Source: CAWBLP01 sp963789495 (GTDB taxonomy: Bacteria; Pseudomonadota; Alphaproteobacteria; Acetobacterales; Acetobacteraceae). Taken from it: a stretch of DNA of 64,000 bases. A program made the translations under genes and the position numbers. Location: the NCBI GenBank assembly GCA_963789495.1, contig CAWBLP010000014.1, forward strand, positions 165,986-229,985, read 5' to 3'. Below, piece by piece: positions 35,111 to 43,458 of the stretch; position 1 is the first letter of the stretch, and each line of letters opens with the position of its first letter. The notes beneath the pieces were generated by a model, which was not told the DNA's origin, made no database searches, and worked only from the letters and a program-made list of their open reading frames with translations.

Positions 35111-35734
35111 ATGCCGCTCGATCACTGGCTCGCCTTCGTCGCCGCCTCCGCCGTGCTGCTCGCCATCCCAGGCCCCACCGTGCTGCTGGTGATCTCCTAT
35201 GCGCTGGGCCATGGCAGGCGCACCGCGACCTCCGCCGTCGCCGGCGTCGTGCTGGGCGACTTCACTGCGATGACTGCGTCGTTGGTCGGTTTGGGCGCGC
35301 TGCTGGCAGCGTCTGCCCTCCTGTTCGGCGTGCTGAAATGGGTGGGTGCCGCCTATCTGGTGTATCTCGGCGTACGACTCTGGCGCGCTCCGGTGAGCCA
35401 TCTTGCCTCTCTGCAGGAAGCCCAGGCACCGGTTCGGCAGACCCGCATCTTCTGGCACGCCTATGTGGTAACGGCGCTCAATCCGAAAACCATTGTGTTC
35501 TTCGTAGCCTTCCTGCCGCAGTTCCTGGACCGAGGCACCTCGATTCTGCCGCAGTTGCTGATCTGCGAACTGAGCTTTCTGGCACTAGCCGCGCTGAATG
35601 CGCTGGCCTATGCGTGGCTGGCTTCGACGGCACGGCGGACGATTCGACGGCCGGCGGTACAGCGTGCGGTTAACTGCACCGGCGGGACGCTGCTGATCGG
35701 GGCCGGTGCGCTGGCGGTGGCCTGGCGGCACTGA
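35111..35734 (+). CDS. LysE/RhtB family amino-acid exporter
   Basis: The 207-residue product has six hydrophobic helices and the family N-terminal signature LAIPGPTVLLVISYALGHGR, then GVLKWVGAAYLVYLGVRLWR and TALNPKTIVFFVAFLPQF. LysE/RhtB proteins export amino acids such as lysine, arginine, homoserine or threonine by proton exchange; the substrate here is not predictable. Length is exact for the family. It starts 117 bp from the divergent DUF1223 gene. Confidence 0.9.
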   Translation: MPLDHWLAFVAASAVLLAIPGPTVLLVISYALGHGRRTATSAVAGVVLGDFTAMTASLVGLGALLAASALLFGVLKWVGAAYLVYLGVRLWRAPVSHLASLQEAQAPVRQTRIFWHAYVVTALNPKTIVFFVAFLPQFLDRGTSILPQLLICELSFLALAALNALAYAWLASTARRTIRRPAVQRAVNCTGGTLLIGAGALAVAWRH

Positions 35735-35814
35735 ACGGCGCGAGGCTGGGGCCCGTACAGAGTACGGGCCGGCAACGTGCCGGCCCGCTCGATACGGATG
35801 CAACGGAAACGCGA

Positions 35815-36052
35815 TCAGCCGTTGCTGTTGTAGTGATACCCCTGCATGCTGTCGCCCTGGTCAGCCTTGGCCTGCTGCCATGCCACGCGAGTCCCCGGCT
35901 GGCCATCGTACCTGGGTCGCGACGTTGCTTTGCACGCCGTTCATCAGGTCGGACTGCGCCTGCACAGCAGTACCACCAGGCCCATCGCCCGCAAAGGCGG
36001 AGCCAATGCCAAGCGTCAGGATCGCGGCGGCGGCAAGAATCGTGGTCTTCAT
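35815..36052 (-). pseudogene. Small secreted protein, single frameshift
   Basis: ATG at 36050-36052 with GGAGAAGTCGAG upstream begins MKTTILAAAAILTLGIGSAF, a clear Sec signal peptide with cleavage after AFA. The frame as written stops at 35861. Removing one G from CAGGTACGAT (near 35911) lets it continue as ATQYDGQPGTRVAWQQAKA and on to GYHYNSNG and a TGA at 35815-35817, giving about 78 residues, a typical length for small periplasmic proteins in this group. So either one base was inserted or the sequence is wrong at this point. Function unknown. Confidence 0.65.
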
Positions 36053-36296
36053 CTCGACTTCTCCATTTCTGGTTACGCCCGACAGGTGATGCTGATCGGG
36101 GTCGCTCGGGCTGTGTGTCTGTTGACCCTTCAGCGATGAGCGGGAGATGGCTTGTGCCTGGCAGAAGATAATCGCGCTTCGGCGCAACTGACCCTTGCAG
36201 AAAATGGATGGAATACCGGAGGCATGGTCGCTGTCGCGCGCCCTCCCCGGCCAACTCCGCCCGCCGGCTGGGCAAGGCGGGCCGGGCGGCGCGGCG

Positions 36297-37529
36297 CTAC
36301 AACGCGCCGCCGCGCCGCCCGGCCATCGCGCCCAGCCGCAGCCGCAGCGCGTTCAGCTTGATGAAGCCCTGCGCATCGAACTGGTCGTAGGCGCCCTGGT
36401 CTTCCTCGAACGTCACGATCTTCATCGAATACAGGCTGTTCGGCGATTCGCGGCCGATGCAGGTGACGTTGCCCTTGTAGAGCTTCAGCCGCACCCGGCC
36501 GCGTGACGCTCTTCTGGCTCTCGTCGATCAGCCGCCTGCAGCATGCGCCGCTCCGGGCTGAACCAGAACCCGTTGTAGATCAGCTCCGCATAGCGCGGCA
36601 TCAGACTGTCCTTCAGATGCGCCGCCTCGCGGTCCAGCGTGATGCTCTCGATGCCGCGATGCGCCGCCAGCAGGATCGTGCCACCGGGCGTTTCATACAC
36701 GCCGCGCGACTTCATGCCGACGAAGCGGTTCTCCACCAGGTCCAGCCGGCCGATGCCGTTGGCTTTGCCCAGTTCGTTCAGCCGGGTCAGCAGCGCGGCC
36801 GGCGACAGCGCTGACCCCGTCGATCGCCACCGGGTCGCCCTGCTCGAAATCCACCGCGATCACCGTCGCCTTGTCCGGCGCGTCCTCCGGCCGGATGGTG
36901 CGCTGATAGACGATCTCATCCGCCTCGACCGCCGGGTCTTCCAGGATCTTTCCCTCGGATGAGGAGTGCAGCAGGTTGGCATCGACGCTGAACGGCGCCT
37001 CGCCGCGCTTGTCCTTGGCGATCGGGATCTGGTTCTGTTCGGCGAATTCCAGCAGCCGGGTGCGGCTGGTCAGGTCCCATTCCCGCCACGGCGCGATGAT
37101 CTTGATGTCGGGCTTCAGCGCGTAATAGCACAGTTCGAACCGAACCTGGTCGTTGCCCTTGCCGGTCGCGCCATGGGCCACCGCATCGGCCCCAACCTGT
37201 TCGGCGATCTCGATCTGGCGCTGGGCGATCAGCGGGCGCGCGATGGAGGTGCCCAGCAGATACTGGCCCTCATACAGCGCATTGGCGCGGAACATCGGGA
37301 ACACGAAGTCGCGGACGAAGGTCTCGCGCAGATCGTCGATGAAGATTTCCTTCACGCCGAACATTTCCGCCTTCTTGCGGGCCGGACCGAGTTCCTCGCC
37401 CTGGCCGAGATCGGCGGTGAAGGTGACTACCTCGCAGCGGTAGGTGACCTGCAGCCAGCGCAGGATCACGCTGGTATCCAGCCCGCCGGAGTAGGCGAGC
37501 ACGACCTTCTTCACATCCTTCACGGCCAT
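36297..37529 (-). pseudogene. argG: Argininosuccinate synthase, frame broken three times
   Basis: ArgG makes argininosuccinate from citrulline, aspartate and ATP. The first ~240 residues are intact: VVLAYSGGLDTSVIL (PP-loop), GQGEELGPARKKAE, AHGATGKGNDQVRFE, and IAPWREWDLTSR. Then three apparent single-base insertions shift the frame: an extra base at ~36812 (DGV-ALSPAALL), ~36532 (LQA-LIDESQ) and ~36501 (SVTG-RVRLKLY). Between and after them the conserved sequence continues (GMKSRGVYETPGG, ALRLRLGAMAGRRG), so the whole gene is present at normal length. Because arginine synthesis needs this enzyme and no second copy is seen here, sequence error is a serious possibility. GAGGAA precedes the ATG at 37527-37529. 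Confidence 0.85.
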
Positions 37530-37771
37530 GGCGGCATTCCTCGTGGCTGGCGCGGCATAGCCGCGCGAAGTAGCCCCGGGCCGGCAGGGTGGCAAGCATG
37601 TGTGATGTTGGGGTTCGGCCACCGCGCGTCGCCGGAAATGCATCGTGCGATTGGGGTGGTCCGCGTGCCGCGATTTCGCTGCGAGCCGAGTTTCGCTTGA
37701 GGCCGGTTAGGACGTCAGGTCGTGGGGGTAGACTGCGAGAGCGCAGAAGCGTGCGAAGCGGAACGCCGGCC

Positions 37772-37942
37772 TCAGGCGGCGACGCACCAGGCGAGCAGCA
37801 CGATCATGCTCCACAGGGCGCCGGAGAGCGCGCTGCCGATCACGAAGCCCCGCGCGGTACGCAACTTATCGAGTGGGGCACGCAACAGGGCCGGTCGGCT
37901 GGCACGATCGTCATCCAGGCGCAGTACGGCGCGTGCGTGCAT
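37772..37942 (-). CDS. Putative small membrane protein, 56 aa
   Basis: From the ATG at 37940-37942, with AGGAA eight bases upstream, the frame encodes about 56 residues: a basic N-terminal part (MHARAVLRLDDDRASRP ... LDKLRTARG) followed by one hydrophobic helix (FVIGSALSGALWSMIVLLAW) and a short tail. The frame extends upstream to 38011 without a better start. No family recognised; lower certainty because it rests only on the ribosome-binding site and helix pattern. Confidence 0.4.
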   Translation of the reverse strand: MHARAVLRLDDDRASRPALLRAPLDKLRTARGFVIGSALSGALWSMIVLLAWCVAA

Positions 37943-38233
37943 GGGACGAATTCCTTGCTCTTCTGGCAGTAACGAATAATCGAACACGTAGGCGTGAGCA
38001 AGCGCCTTCACAACCCCGTGGGTTGCCCTTGCGGACTGCGGTGAAAAGTTTAGATATGGTATCGTAATTATATCGACTTGACATATCGGAACGTATTAGG
38101 TTGATCATCTGCAATCTAATTGCCTGGCCCCGCATAGCCATCAACGGCGTAATACCTCGTTATGAACCGCGTAGTCAGAACAAAATCCCACACCTCCAAG
38201 AAATCGACCAGTGCCACCGAATCTCCACTTGCG
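37943..38233. other. AT-richer intergenic stretch upstream of the 100-aa protein
   Basis: This gap is notably AT-rich compared with the rest of the window between 38040 and 38220. A TTGACA at 38078-38083 is a possible -35 box, but the matching -10 hexamer is weak. No coding frame can be supported. The following 90 bp form a chain of hairpins, listed separately. Confidence 0.45.
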
Positions 38234-38320
38234 CTCACAAGGCCGTGAGGGCACTAATCACGAGCCTGTGAGAAAACAGGTCCCCCGAGGAGACGCTCCC
38301 AAGGAGCGGCATGAGGTGCC
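38234..38320 (+). promoter_or_regulatory. Leader with four consecutive hairpins before the 38324 gene
   Basis: Four short perfect stems follow each other: CTCAC/GTGAG (38234-38249), CCTGT/ACAGG (38265-38280), GCTCC/GGAGC (38295-38307) and GGCA/TGCC (38308-38320). The last has the Shine-Dalgarno-like GAGG in its five-base loop, three bases before the ATG spacer. This could be a structured 5' leader controlling translation, but no known riboswitch class is recognised. Confidence 0.4.
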
Positions 38321-38323
38321 CGA

Positions 38324-38626
38324 ATGGATGGCCAGAAGTCTATGCTGACCCAGCCGACCGGTCTTGCCTTTGAAGTGTCCGACCTCGTCATGACGCAGGG
38401 GTGGGCTGATTTCCACGAGCTGCGCATGGTGATGGAGCTGGACTACTGCGCGGAAGGGGAGGAGTACGAGGAGGTCGTCGCCCTCTACCCGCGCGACAGT
38501 GCCTTTCGTCGCTGGATGATGTGGCGCGGTCCCGCCGGCATCGTCGTTCAGCCAATGATGGGACGGGCCTCCTGCTTCGCCTCGATGGCTGATGCGCTGG
38601 AGCGGTTGATCCCCGCGAGCGCGTGA
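38324..38626 (+). CDS. Conserved-looking hypothetical protein, 100 aa
   Basis: An acidic 100-residue protein with no signal peptide or membrane helix: MDGQKSMLTQPTGLAFEVSD, then WADFHELRMVMELDYCAEGEEYEEVVALY, RRWMMWRGPAGIVVQPMMGR and a helical end ADALERLIPASA. GAGGTG lies upstream of the ATG within a small hairpin loop. I recognise no family. Isolated between an AT-rich region and the tRNA genes. Confidence 0.65.
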   Translation: MDGQKSMLTQPTGLAFEVSDLVMTQGWADFHELRMVMELDYCAEGEEYEEVVALYPRDSAFRRWMMWRGPAGIVVQPMMGRASCFASMADALERLIPASA

Positions 38627-38839
38627 TTGGCCGAACGTCGGGTCAGCCGAGGCCGGTCAAGCAATGCCGCCTCGGCACCCTCTGGTGCCGCCTCCCTGGG
38701 GTATTTGCCCCATGGGGTCTTCGCATCCACACACCGCGCCTGGGGAAGCTGGCCCGATCGGACCCAAGCGGATCGGGCCAGAGATTGCAGCCGCGGCGCT
38801 GCGCCGGTAAGTCTTGGCACTGTCACGCCGACACCGGCC

Positions 38840-38913
38840 GCGGGTGTAGCTCAATGGTAGAGCCCCAGCCTTCCAAGCTGGTTATGCGGGTTCGATTCCC
38901 GTCACCCGCTCCA
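38840..38913 (+). tRNA. tRNA-Gly (TCC)
   Basis: A full cloverleaf with encoded CCA: acceptor GCGGGTG pairs with CACCCGC, D-arm GCTC-AATGGTA-GAGC, anticodon stem CCAGC/GCTGG with loop CTTCCAA (anticodon TCC), T-arm GCGGG-TTCGATT-CCCGT. Anticodon TCC reads GGA and GGG glycine codons. Lies 100 bp upstream of tRNA-Trp. Confidence 0.95.
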
Positions 38914-39013
38914 GCGGCCGCTCCGCTCCGCCCTTGACAGCCGGCCCGCCACGGCCTTTTTACGCCGCCTGCGCAAGTGGCGGGTGGCGCGCGCGATTGG
39001 CTGGCCGCCACGT

Positions 39014-39090
39014 AGGGGTGTAGCTCAATTGGCTAGAGCGCCGGTCTCCAAAACCGGAGGCTGGGGGTTCGAGACCCTCCACCCCTGCCA
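39014..39090 (+). tRNA. tRNA-Trp (CCA)
   Basis: Complete tRNA with encoded CCA end: acceptor AGGGGTG/CACCCCT, D-arm GCTC-AATTGGCTA-GAGC, anticodon stem CCGGT/ACCGG around loop CTCCAAA (anticodon CCA), T-arm GGGGG-TTCGAGA-CCCTC with one G-T type pair. It sits just ahead of secE-nusG, the common bacterial arrangement. Confidence 0.95.
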
Positions 39091-39145
39091 ATCCGCGCAG
39101 CCGCCTTGCGGCGGTGGTCCGCATGATTTCGGGAGTTTGGTCAGC

Positions 39146-39340
39146 GTGGCGGTCGATCCGGCAAAATTCGTGCGCGAGGTGCGGGCCGAAGTGGCGAGGG
39201 TCACCTGGCCCTCCCGCAAGGAGACGCTGGTCACCACCGGGCTGGTGTTTCTGATGGTGGCCATTGCCGCTATCTTTTTCTTTGTGGTCGATCAGGCGAT
39301 CGGCGTCGCTGTCCGCGCCCTGTTCGGCGTGGCCGGCTGA
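39146..39340 (+). CDS. secE: Preprotein translocase subunit SecE
   Basis: SecE clamps the SecY channel in the inner membrane. The 64-residue short form is normal for alphaproteobacteria: an amphipathic N-terminal helix (PAKFVREVRAEVARVTWPSRKET with the conserved VxWPxRxE) and a single membrane helix (TTGLVFLMVAIAAIFFFVVD). GTG at 39146 is chosen as start, with GGGAG ten bases upstream. It is 15 bp ahead of nusG, so the two form an operon. Confidence 0.92.
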   Translation: MAVDPAKFVREVRAEVARVTWPSRKETLVTTGLVFLMVAIAAIFFFVVDQAIGVAVRALFGVAG

Positions 39341-39355
39341 GGAGCGTCAGGGGAT

Positions 39356-39886
39356 ATGGCCAAGCGCTGGTACGTCGTGCACGTCTATTCGGGTTTCGAG
39401 AAGAAGATCGCCCAGCAGATTCAGGAACAGGCCGCCCAAAAGGGTCTGGGCGACCAGTTCGACGAGGTGCTCGTCCCCTCGGAGAACGTGGTCGAGATGC
39501 GCCGTGGCCAGAAGGTGAACGCGGAACACAAGTTCTTCCCCGGCTATGTGCTGGTGAAGATGGAACTGACCGACGACGCCTGGCACTTGGTGAAAAACAC
39601 ACCCAAGGTCACCGGCTTCCTGGGCAGCCGCACCCGGCCGACACCGATCAGCGACGCCGAAGCCGAACGGATCATGACCCAGACCCGCGAGGGCGTTGAG
39701 CATCCCCGTCCCTCCGTCCTGTTCGAGGTCGGCGAGCAGGTCCGCGTGGCCGATGGCCCGTTCACCAGCTTCAACGGCACGGTGGAAGAGGTGGACGAGG
39801 AAAAGGGCCGGGTGAAGGTATCGGTCTCCATCTTCGGCCGCTCCACTCCGGTGGAACTGGAATACGGCCAGGTCGAGAAGGTCTGA
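39356..39886 (+). CDS. nusG: Transcription termination/antitermination factor NusG
   Basis: NusG binds RNA polymerase through its N-terminal NGN domain and links to Rho or ribosomal protein S10 through its C-terminal KOW domain. The 176-residue product shows the NGN start RWYVVHVYSGFEKKIAQQI, EHKFFPGYVLVKMELTDDAWH, VTGFLGSR and the KOW segment VRVADGPFTSFNGTVEEVD. Length is standard. Unlike the usual order, no rplK/rplA follows; the next gene is rlmI on the other strand. Confidence 0.95.
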   Translation: MAKRWYVVHVYSGFEKKIAQQIQEQAAQKGLGDQFDEVLVPSENVVEMRRGQKVNAEHKFFPGYVLVKMELTDDAWHLVKNTPKVTGFLGSRTRPTPISDAEAERIMTQTREGVEHPRPSVLFEVGEQVRVADGPFTSFNGTVEEVDEEKGRVKVSVSIFGRSTPVELEYGQVEKV

Positions 39887-39896
39887 CCGGTCCAAC

Positions 39897-39920
39897 GCAT
39901 CGCGCCTGGTGGCGGGATGC
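39897..39920. terminator. Hairpin between convergent nusG and rlmI
   Basis: GCATCGCGCC-TGGT-GGCGGGATGC forms a ten-base stem with one mismatch and a four-base loop, ten bases after the nusG stop. There is no T-run. The sequence matches one end of the palindromic intergenic repeat family (compare 13722), so it may be a repeat fragment acting as a terminator for both genes. Confidence 0.5.
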
Positions 39921-39928
39921 GGCAGGCG

Positions 39929-41116
39929 TCACACCAATTGCAGCAACTGCGCCTTGAGATAGGCGCTCTCCGGCAGATGCGGATGGATCGGATGATCCGA
40001 CCCCGCGCCGCCGGTGAACAGGATACGCGCCTCCCGCCGTGCACGATGCAAACCAAAGGCGATCTGCGCACTCCAGGCATCCAGCGCGGCATGATGACTG
40101 CACGACGCGATGAACAGGAACCCGTCCTGCGCCACCAGCGGGGCCGCCAGGCGCGCCATCCGGCCATAGGCCCGCAGTCCCGCCTCGGCGTCCTTGCGGG
40201 ACTTGGCGAATGCCGGTGGATCGCACACCACGACATCGAACCGCTCACCGGCCTCGGCCAGCGCCGCCATCGCCTCGAACGCGTCCGCCCGCGTGGTGAC
40301 GATCCGTTCCGCCATCCCATTCAGCGCTGCGGCCTCCTGCGCCTGGGCAAGCGCCGGCGCGCTGGAATCCACCAGCACGACGGACGCAGCTCCCGCCGCC
40401 GCGCAGCGCAAGCCGAACGCACCGGCATGGCAGAACACGTCCAGCACCCGCGCTCCCTTCGCCAAGCCGGCCACGCGATCGCGGTTAGGCCGCTGGTCGA
40501 AGAACCAGCCGGTCTTCTGTCCGCTCAACGGGTCGATCGGGAAGCGGAGCCCGGCTTCCTCCACCATCACCGCTGAATCCGCCCCGTGCAGCAGCGCGAC
40601 CGACTGCGGCAGGCCCTCCAGCCTGCGTGCATGGGAATCATTGCGCGCCACCACCGCACGCAGCGGCAGCAGCTCGATCAGTGCCGCCACAATCGCCGGT
40701 GTCAGCCGGTCCATGCCGGCGGCATTGGCCTGCAGCACCGCGACATCGCCATAACGATCGATCACCAGGCCGGGCAGCCGATCCGCCTCGGCGTGCACCA
40801 GGCGATGGAACGGCGAATCGCAGATCCGTGCCCGCAGCGCGATCGCCGATGCCAGCCGGCCTCGCAGCCAGTCAGCGTCGATGACCGCCGCTGGATCGCG
40901 ATCCAGCAGCCGCGCGGCGATCAGGCTGTGCGGGTTGAACATGAAGCTGCCGAGGGGCGCTCCGTTGTCGCTCTCCAGCCGGACCAGTGAGCCAGGTTCC
41001 ATCCGCCGGTATTCCGGGCGCATGGCGATCTCGTTGCTGAACACCCAGGGCGAACCGGCACGCAGTCGGCGCCCCTGTCCGGCTGACAGATGCAGGACTG
41101 GCCGCTCGTCGCTCAC
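39929..41116 (-). CDS. rlmI: Class I rRNA large-subunit methyltransferase (RlmI type)
   Basis: RlmI methylates C5 of a cytosine in 23S rRNA (C1962 in E. coli). The 395-residue protein has the N-terminal PUA domain (LHLSAGQGRRLRAGSPWVFSN, with GSLVRLESDNGAPLG), a linker containing LVIDRYGDVAVLQ, and a Rossmann methyltransferase domain: QKTGWFFDQRPNR, ARVLDVFCHAGAFGL (SAM), VVCDPPAFAKSRKD, and FIASCSHHAAL with the likely catalytic Cys. Start MSDERPVLHLSAGQ is at 41114-41116. Confidence 0.9.
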   Translation of the reverse strand: MSDERPVLHLSAGQGRRLRAGSPWVFSNEIAMRPEYRRMEPGSLVRLESDNGAPLGSFMFNPHSLIAARLLDRDPAAVIDADWLRGRLASAIALRARICDSPFHRLVHAEADRLPGLVIDRYGDVAVLQANAAGMDRLTPAIVAALIELLPLRAVVARNDSHARRLEGLPQSVALLHGADSAVMVEEAGLRFPIDPLSGQKTGWFFDQRPNRDRVAGLAKGARVLDVFCHAGAFGLRCAAAGAASVVLVDSSAPALAQAQEAAALNGMAERIVTTRADAFEAMAALAEAGERFDVVVCDPPAFAKSRKDAEAGLRAYGRMARLAAPLVAQDGFLFIASCSHHAALDAWSAQIAFGLHRARREARILFTGGAGSDHPIHPHLPESAYLKAQLLQLV

Positions 41117-41221
41117 CTGGAAATCCTTTGCCCGCGCATCGCAGCAGGCTCAATCACGCCCTGACCCGCGAGGCAACCCTGCGCAACCGGATGGCCACGC
41201 AGGGTCGTGTGAAAGCGCGGC

Positions 41222-42094
41222 TCAGCCGGTCGGCGCCACGCCGTAGCGCTTGAACCAGGCCAGCGTCCGCTTCCAACCATCCTCCGCATCCGCCTGCCGA
41301 TAGCTCGGCCGGTAATCCGCATGGAACCCGTGCGGCGCATCCGAATAGATCACGATCTCCACGGTCTTGCCGGCAGCCTTTGCTTTCTCCTCCGCCGCGT
41401 GGATGTCGGCCGCGGCGATGCCCTGGTCCCTGCCGCCGTACAGCCCCAGCAGCGGGCAGTTGATCTTGTCGGCGATGTCGATCACCCGCTCCAGCTGGAT
41501 CGGGTTCGGCTTGCCCATGATCGGCCCGTACCAGGCGACGGCCGCCTTCAGCTGCGGATTATGTGCCGCATAGAGCCAGGTCTGCCGTCCGCCGCGGCAG
41601 AATCCTGTGACCGCGAGCCGACCTGGATCGCCCTTCTGCGCACCGGCCCAGGCAGCCGTCGCATCGAGGTCGCTCATGAACTGGGCGTCCGGCGCCTTGG
41701 AGATGACCTCGCCGATGATTTGCTTCACGTCGGCCATCGTCGAAAGGTCGCCCAACCGCGCGTAATACTCGGTAGCGACAGCGAGGTAGCCCTGCTTCGC
41801 CAGGCGACGGCAGACGTCCTTGATGTACTCGTGGACGCCGAAGATTTCCTCGTTCACCAGCACGATCGGGAACTGGGTGCCCTGCGCCGGCCGCGCATAA
41901 TAGGCCGGCAGATGACCGTCCTGCACCGGAATCTGGGCCTCGCCGGTATCCAGGCCGGCAGAGTTGGTGTGGATCGCCTGCGCCTCCACCCGCTGCGTTG
42001 CCAAGGTGAAGCCGCCGATCAGCCCGGTCATCACCAGGCCGCGGCGCGCCAGCGGATAGCGGTGCAGCCCGACCAATTCGCCCACGTCGCTCAT
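41222..42094 (-). CDS. Dienelactone hydrolase family protein, exported
   Basis: A 290-residue alpha/beta hydrolase of the dienelactone hydrolase family. It has an N-terminal export-type segment (PLARRGLVMTGLIGGFTLAT, twin Arg, possible Tat signal). The catalytic triad is visible: Cys in VTGFCRGGRQ, Asp in GLYGGRDQGI, His in DAPHGFHADYRP. EEIFGVHEYIKD is the conserved oxyanion-side segment. Dienelactone hydrolases open lactone rings in chloroaromatic degradation, but most homologues have unknown ester or lactone substrates. GGGAGGGG precedes the ATG at 42092-42094. Divergent from a second, related gene. Confidence 0.88.
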   Translation of the reverse strand: MSDVGELVGLHRYPLARRGLVMTGLIGGFTLATQRVEAQAIHTNSAGLDTGEAQIPVQDGHLPAYYARPAQGTQFPIVLVNEEIFGVHEYIKDVCRRLAKQGYLAVATEYYARLGDLSTMADVKQIIGEVISKAPDAQFMSDLDATAAWAGAQKGDPGRLAVTGFCRGGRQTWLYAAHNPQLKAAVAWYGPIMGKPNPIQLERVIDIADKINCPLLGLYGGRDQGIAAADIHAAEEKAKAAGKTVEIVIYSDAPHGFHADYRPSYRQADAEDGWKRTLAWFKRYGVAPTG

Positions 42095-42272
42095 CGTCCC
42101 CTCCCATTTATGCGGTTCCGCAAACGTAGGGGCAGGCCGGTGCTTGGCAAGTCGGGGCCGATGGGCGTGTGTCGGTGCCAGCTTCAACGTCACAGGTCCA
42201 CGGTTGACGCGGGCTTGCATCTTGCCATCCTGCGCCCCCTGCATTCGGGCAGTTCAACGGGAGGATGACGAC

Positions 42273-42938
42273 ATGGGAACCACGATCGACCTGAAGGCCG
42301 CCGACGGCCACACGCTGTCCGCCTACACCGCGGGTCCGGCCAACGCCACCAAGGGCGTGGTCGTGATTTAGGAGATTTTTGGCGTGAACCACCACATGCG
42401 CGACATGGCCGACCGGTTCGCCGCACAGGGCTATGCCGTGGTTGCGCCGGCGCTGTTCGACCGCGTCCAGCGTGGCGTCGAACTCGGCTACACGCCGGAT
42501 GACATCGCCAAGGGCCGCGACTTCCGCATGAAGCTGACCGACGAACAGGTGATGGCGGATGTCGACGCCGCCGCCAACCATCTGTCGGGCAAGAAGCTCG
42601 GGATCGTCGGCTACTGCTTCGGCGGCACCGTCGCCTGGTGGGGCGCCACGCGCAGCCGCAAGTTCTCGGCGTCCTCCTGTTGGTATGGCGGCGGCATCGC
42701 CGGCACCAAGGATGAGAGCCCGAACTGCCCGGTGCAGATGCATTTCGGCGAGACCGATGCGTCGATTCCTATGAGCGATGTCGACGCAGTGCGCGCGGCG
42801 CAGCCGAAAGTGGAGGTCTACGTCTACATGGGCGCGGGGCATGGCTTCGGCTGCGATGAGCGCGGCAGCTACAGCAAGAAGGACTACGACCAGGCGCAGC
42901 AGCGCACGCTGGACTTCTTCACCAAGCATCTCGGCTGA
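42273..42938 (+). pseudogene. Dienelactone hydrolase family gene with an internal amber codon
   Basis: ATG at 42273 follows GGGAGG and begins MGTTIDLKAADGHTLSAYTA. After 32 residues the frame meets TAG (42369-42371) at VVVI-stop-EIFGVNHHMRDMA, where relatives have Gln or Glu (VIQEIFG); a single C-to-T change of CAG explains it. The rest of the gene is open and conserved: VGYCFGGTVAW with the nucleophile Cys, FGETDASIP with the Asp, and MGAGHGFGCDERG with the His. Re-initiation at ATG 42396 would give a protein lacking the first strands. Reads as a recent nonsense mutation, a base error, or a suppressed amber. Divergent from the exported paralogue at 41222. Confidence 0.85.
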
Positions 42939-43458
42939 GACGACAACTCACCCCGTCACGGCTGCCAAGGACCGCGCGCCGGTCAGCTTGGCGGGGTGGG
43001 CACGTCCAAGTTAGCGTCATGGCGGCGGTGGGTGGTTTGCGTCATCGCCGAGCCCGCTTGCATCATGGCTGGGCCTGACCCAGACATCACCACCGGAATG
43101 ATCGGGTCTCGAAATATACTCTATCTTCGCTCGATTGCCTGGTCAGGCCCGGCCCAGGCTCGGGAGGTGTGCCGCGCGGCGGGAAGTGTGCCGCGCGGGG
43201 GAAAGTGCGCCGCCTGCACGCCGCGCTTTACTCCGCCGCGCTCTGCTCCATCGTGCCGTGAACAAGCCCTGCCCCCGCCCTACCGCCCCTGACGCCGCAG
43301 CCGCAGCCGCAGCCGCAGCCGCAGCCGATCGCCCCGACCTTGCCTCGCGAACGCTTGCAAGCTCCCAAACCGCGACGTGAACGTTGTGGCAGGCCAGGCT
43401 TTGGGTGGAGGGGTCGTAACCATGTGAACCGGCACTCGCGTGCTATACTGTCCGGCCG
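42939..43458. other. Repeat-rich intergenic region
   Basis: A 520-bp gap with no credible gene. It contains degenerate GGGAAGTGTGCCGC-type repeats at about 43160-43245 related to those at 26046, and a GCCGCA hexanucleotide microsatellite at 43293-43326 (just under six units). The last 20 bp hold TATACT (43444-43449), only nine bases before the methyltransferase ATG. Confidence 0.6.
43293..43326. repeat. GCCGCA hexanucleotide microsatellite
   Basis: Nearly six perfect copies of the hexamer GCCGCA in tandem, in non-coding sequence. Such tracts are prone to length changes. It is not a CRISPR because there are no spacers. Confidence 0.8.

Noticed and set aside
43293..43326. CRISPR-like repeat array
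   Set aside because: Direct hexamer tandem without spacers; a microsatellite. The same holds for 51561-51604.
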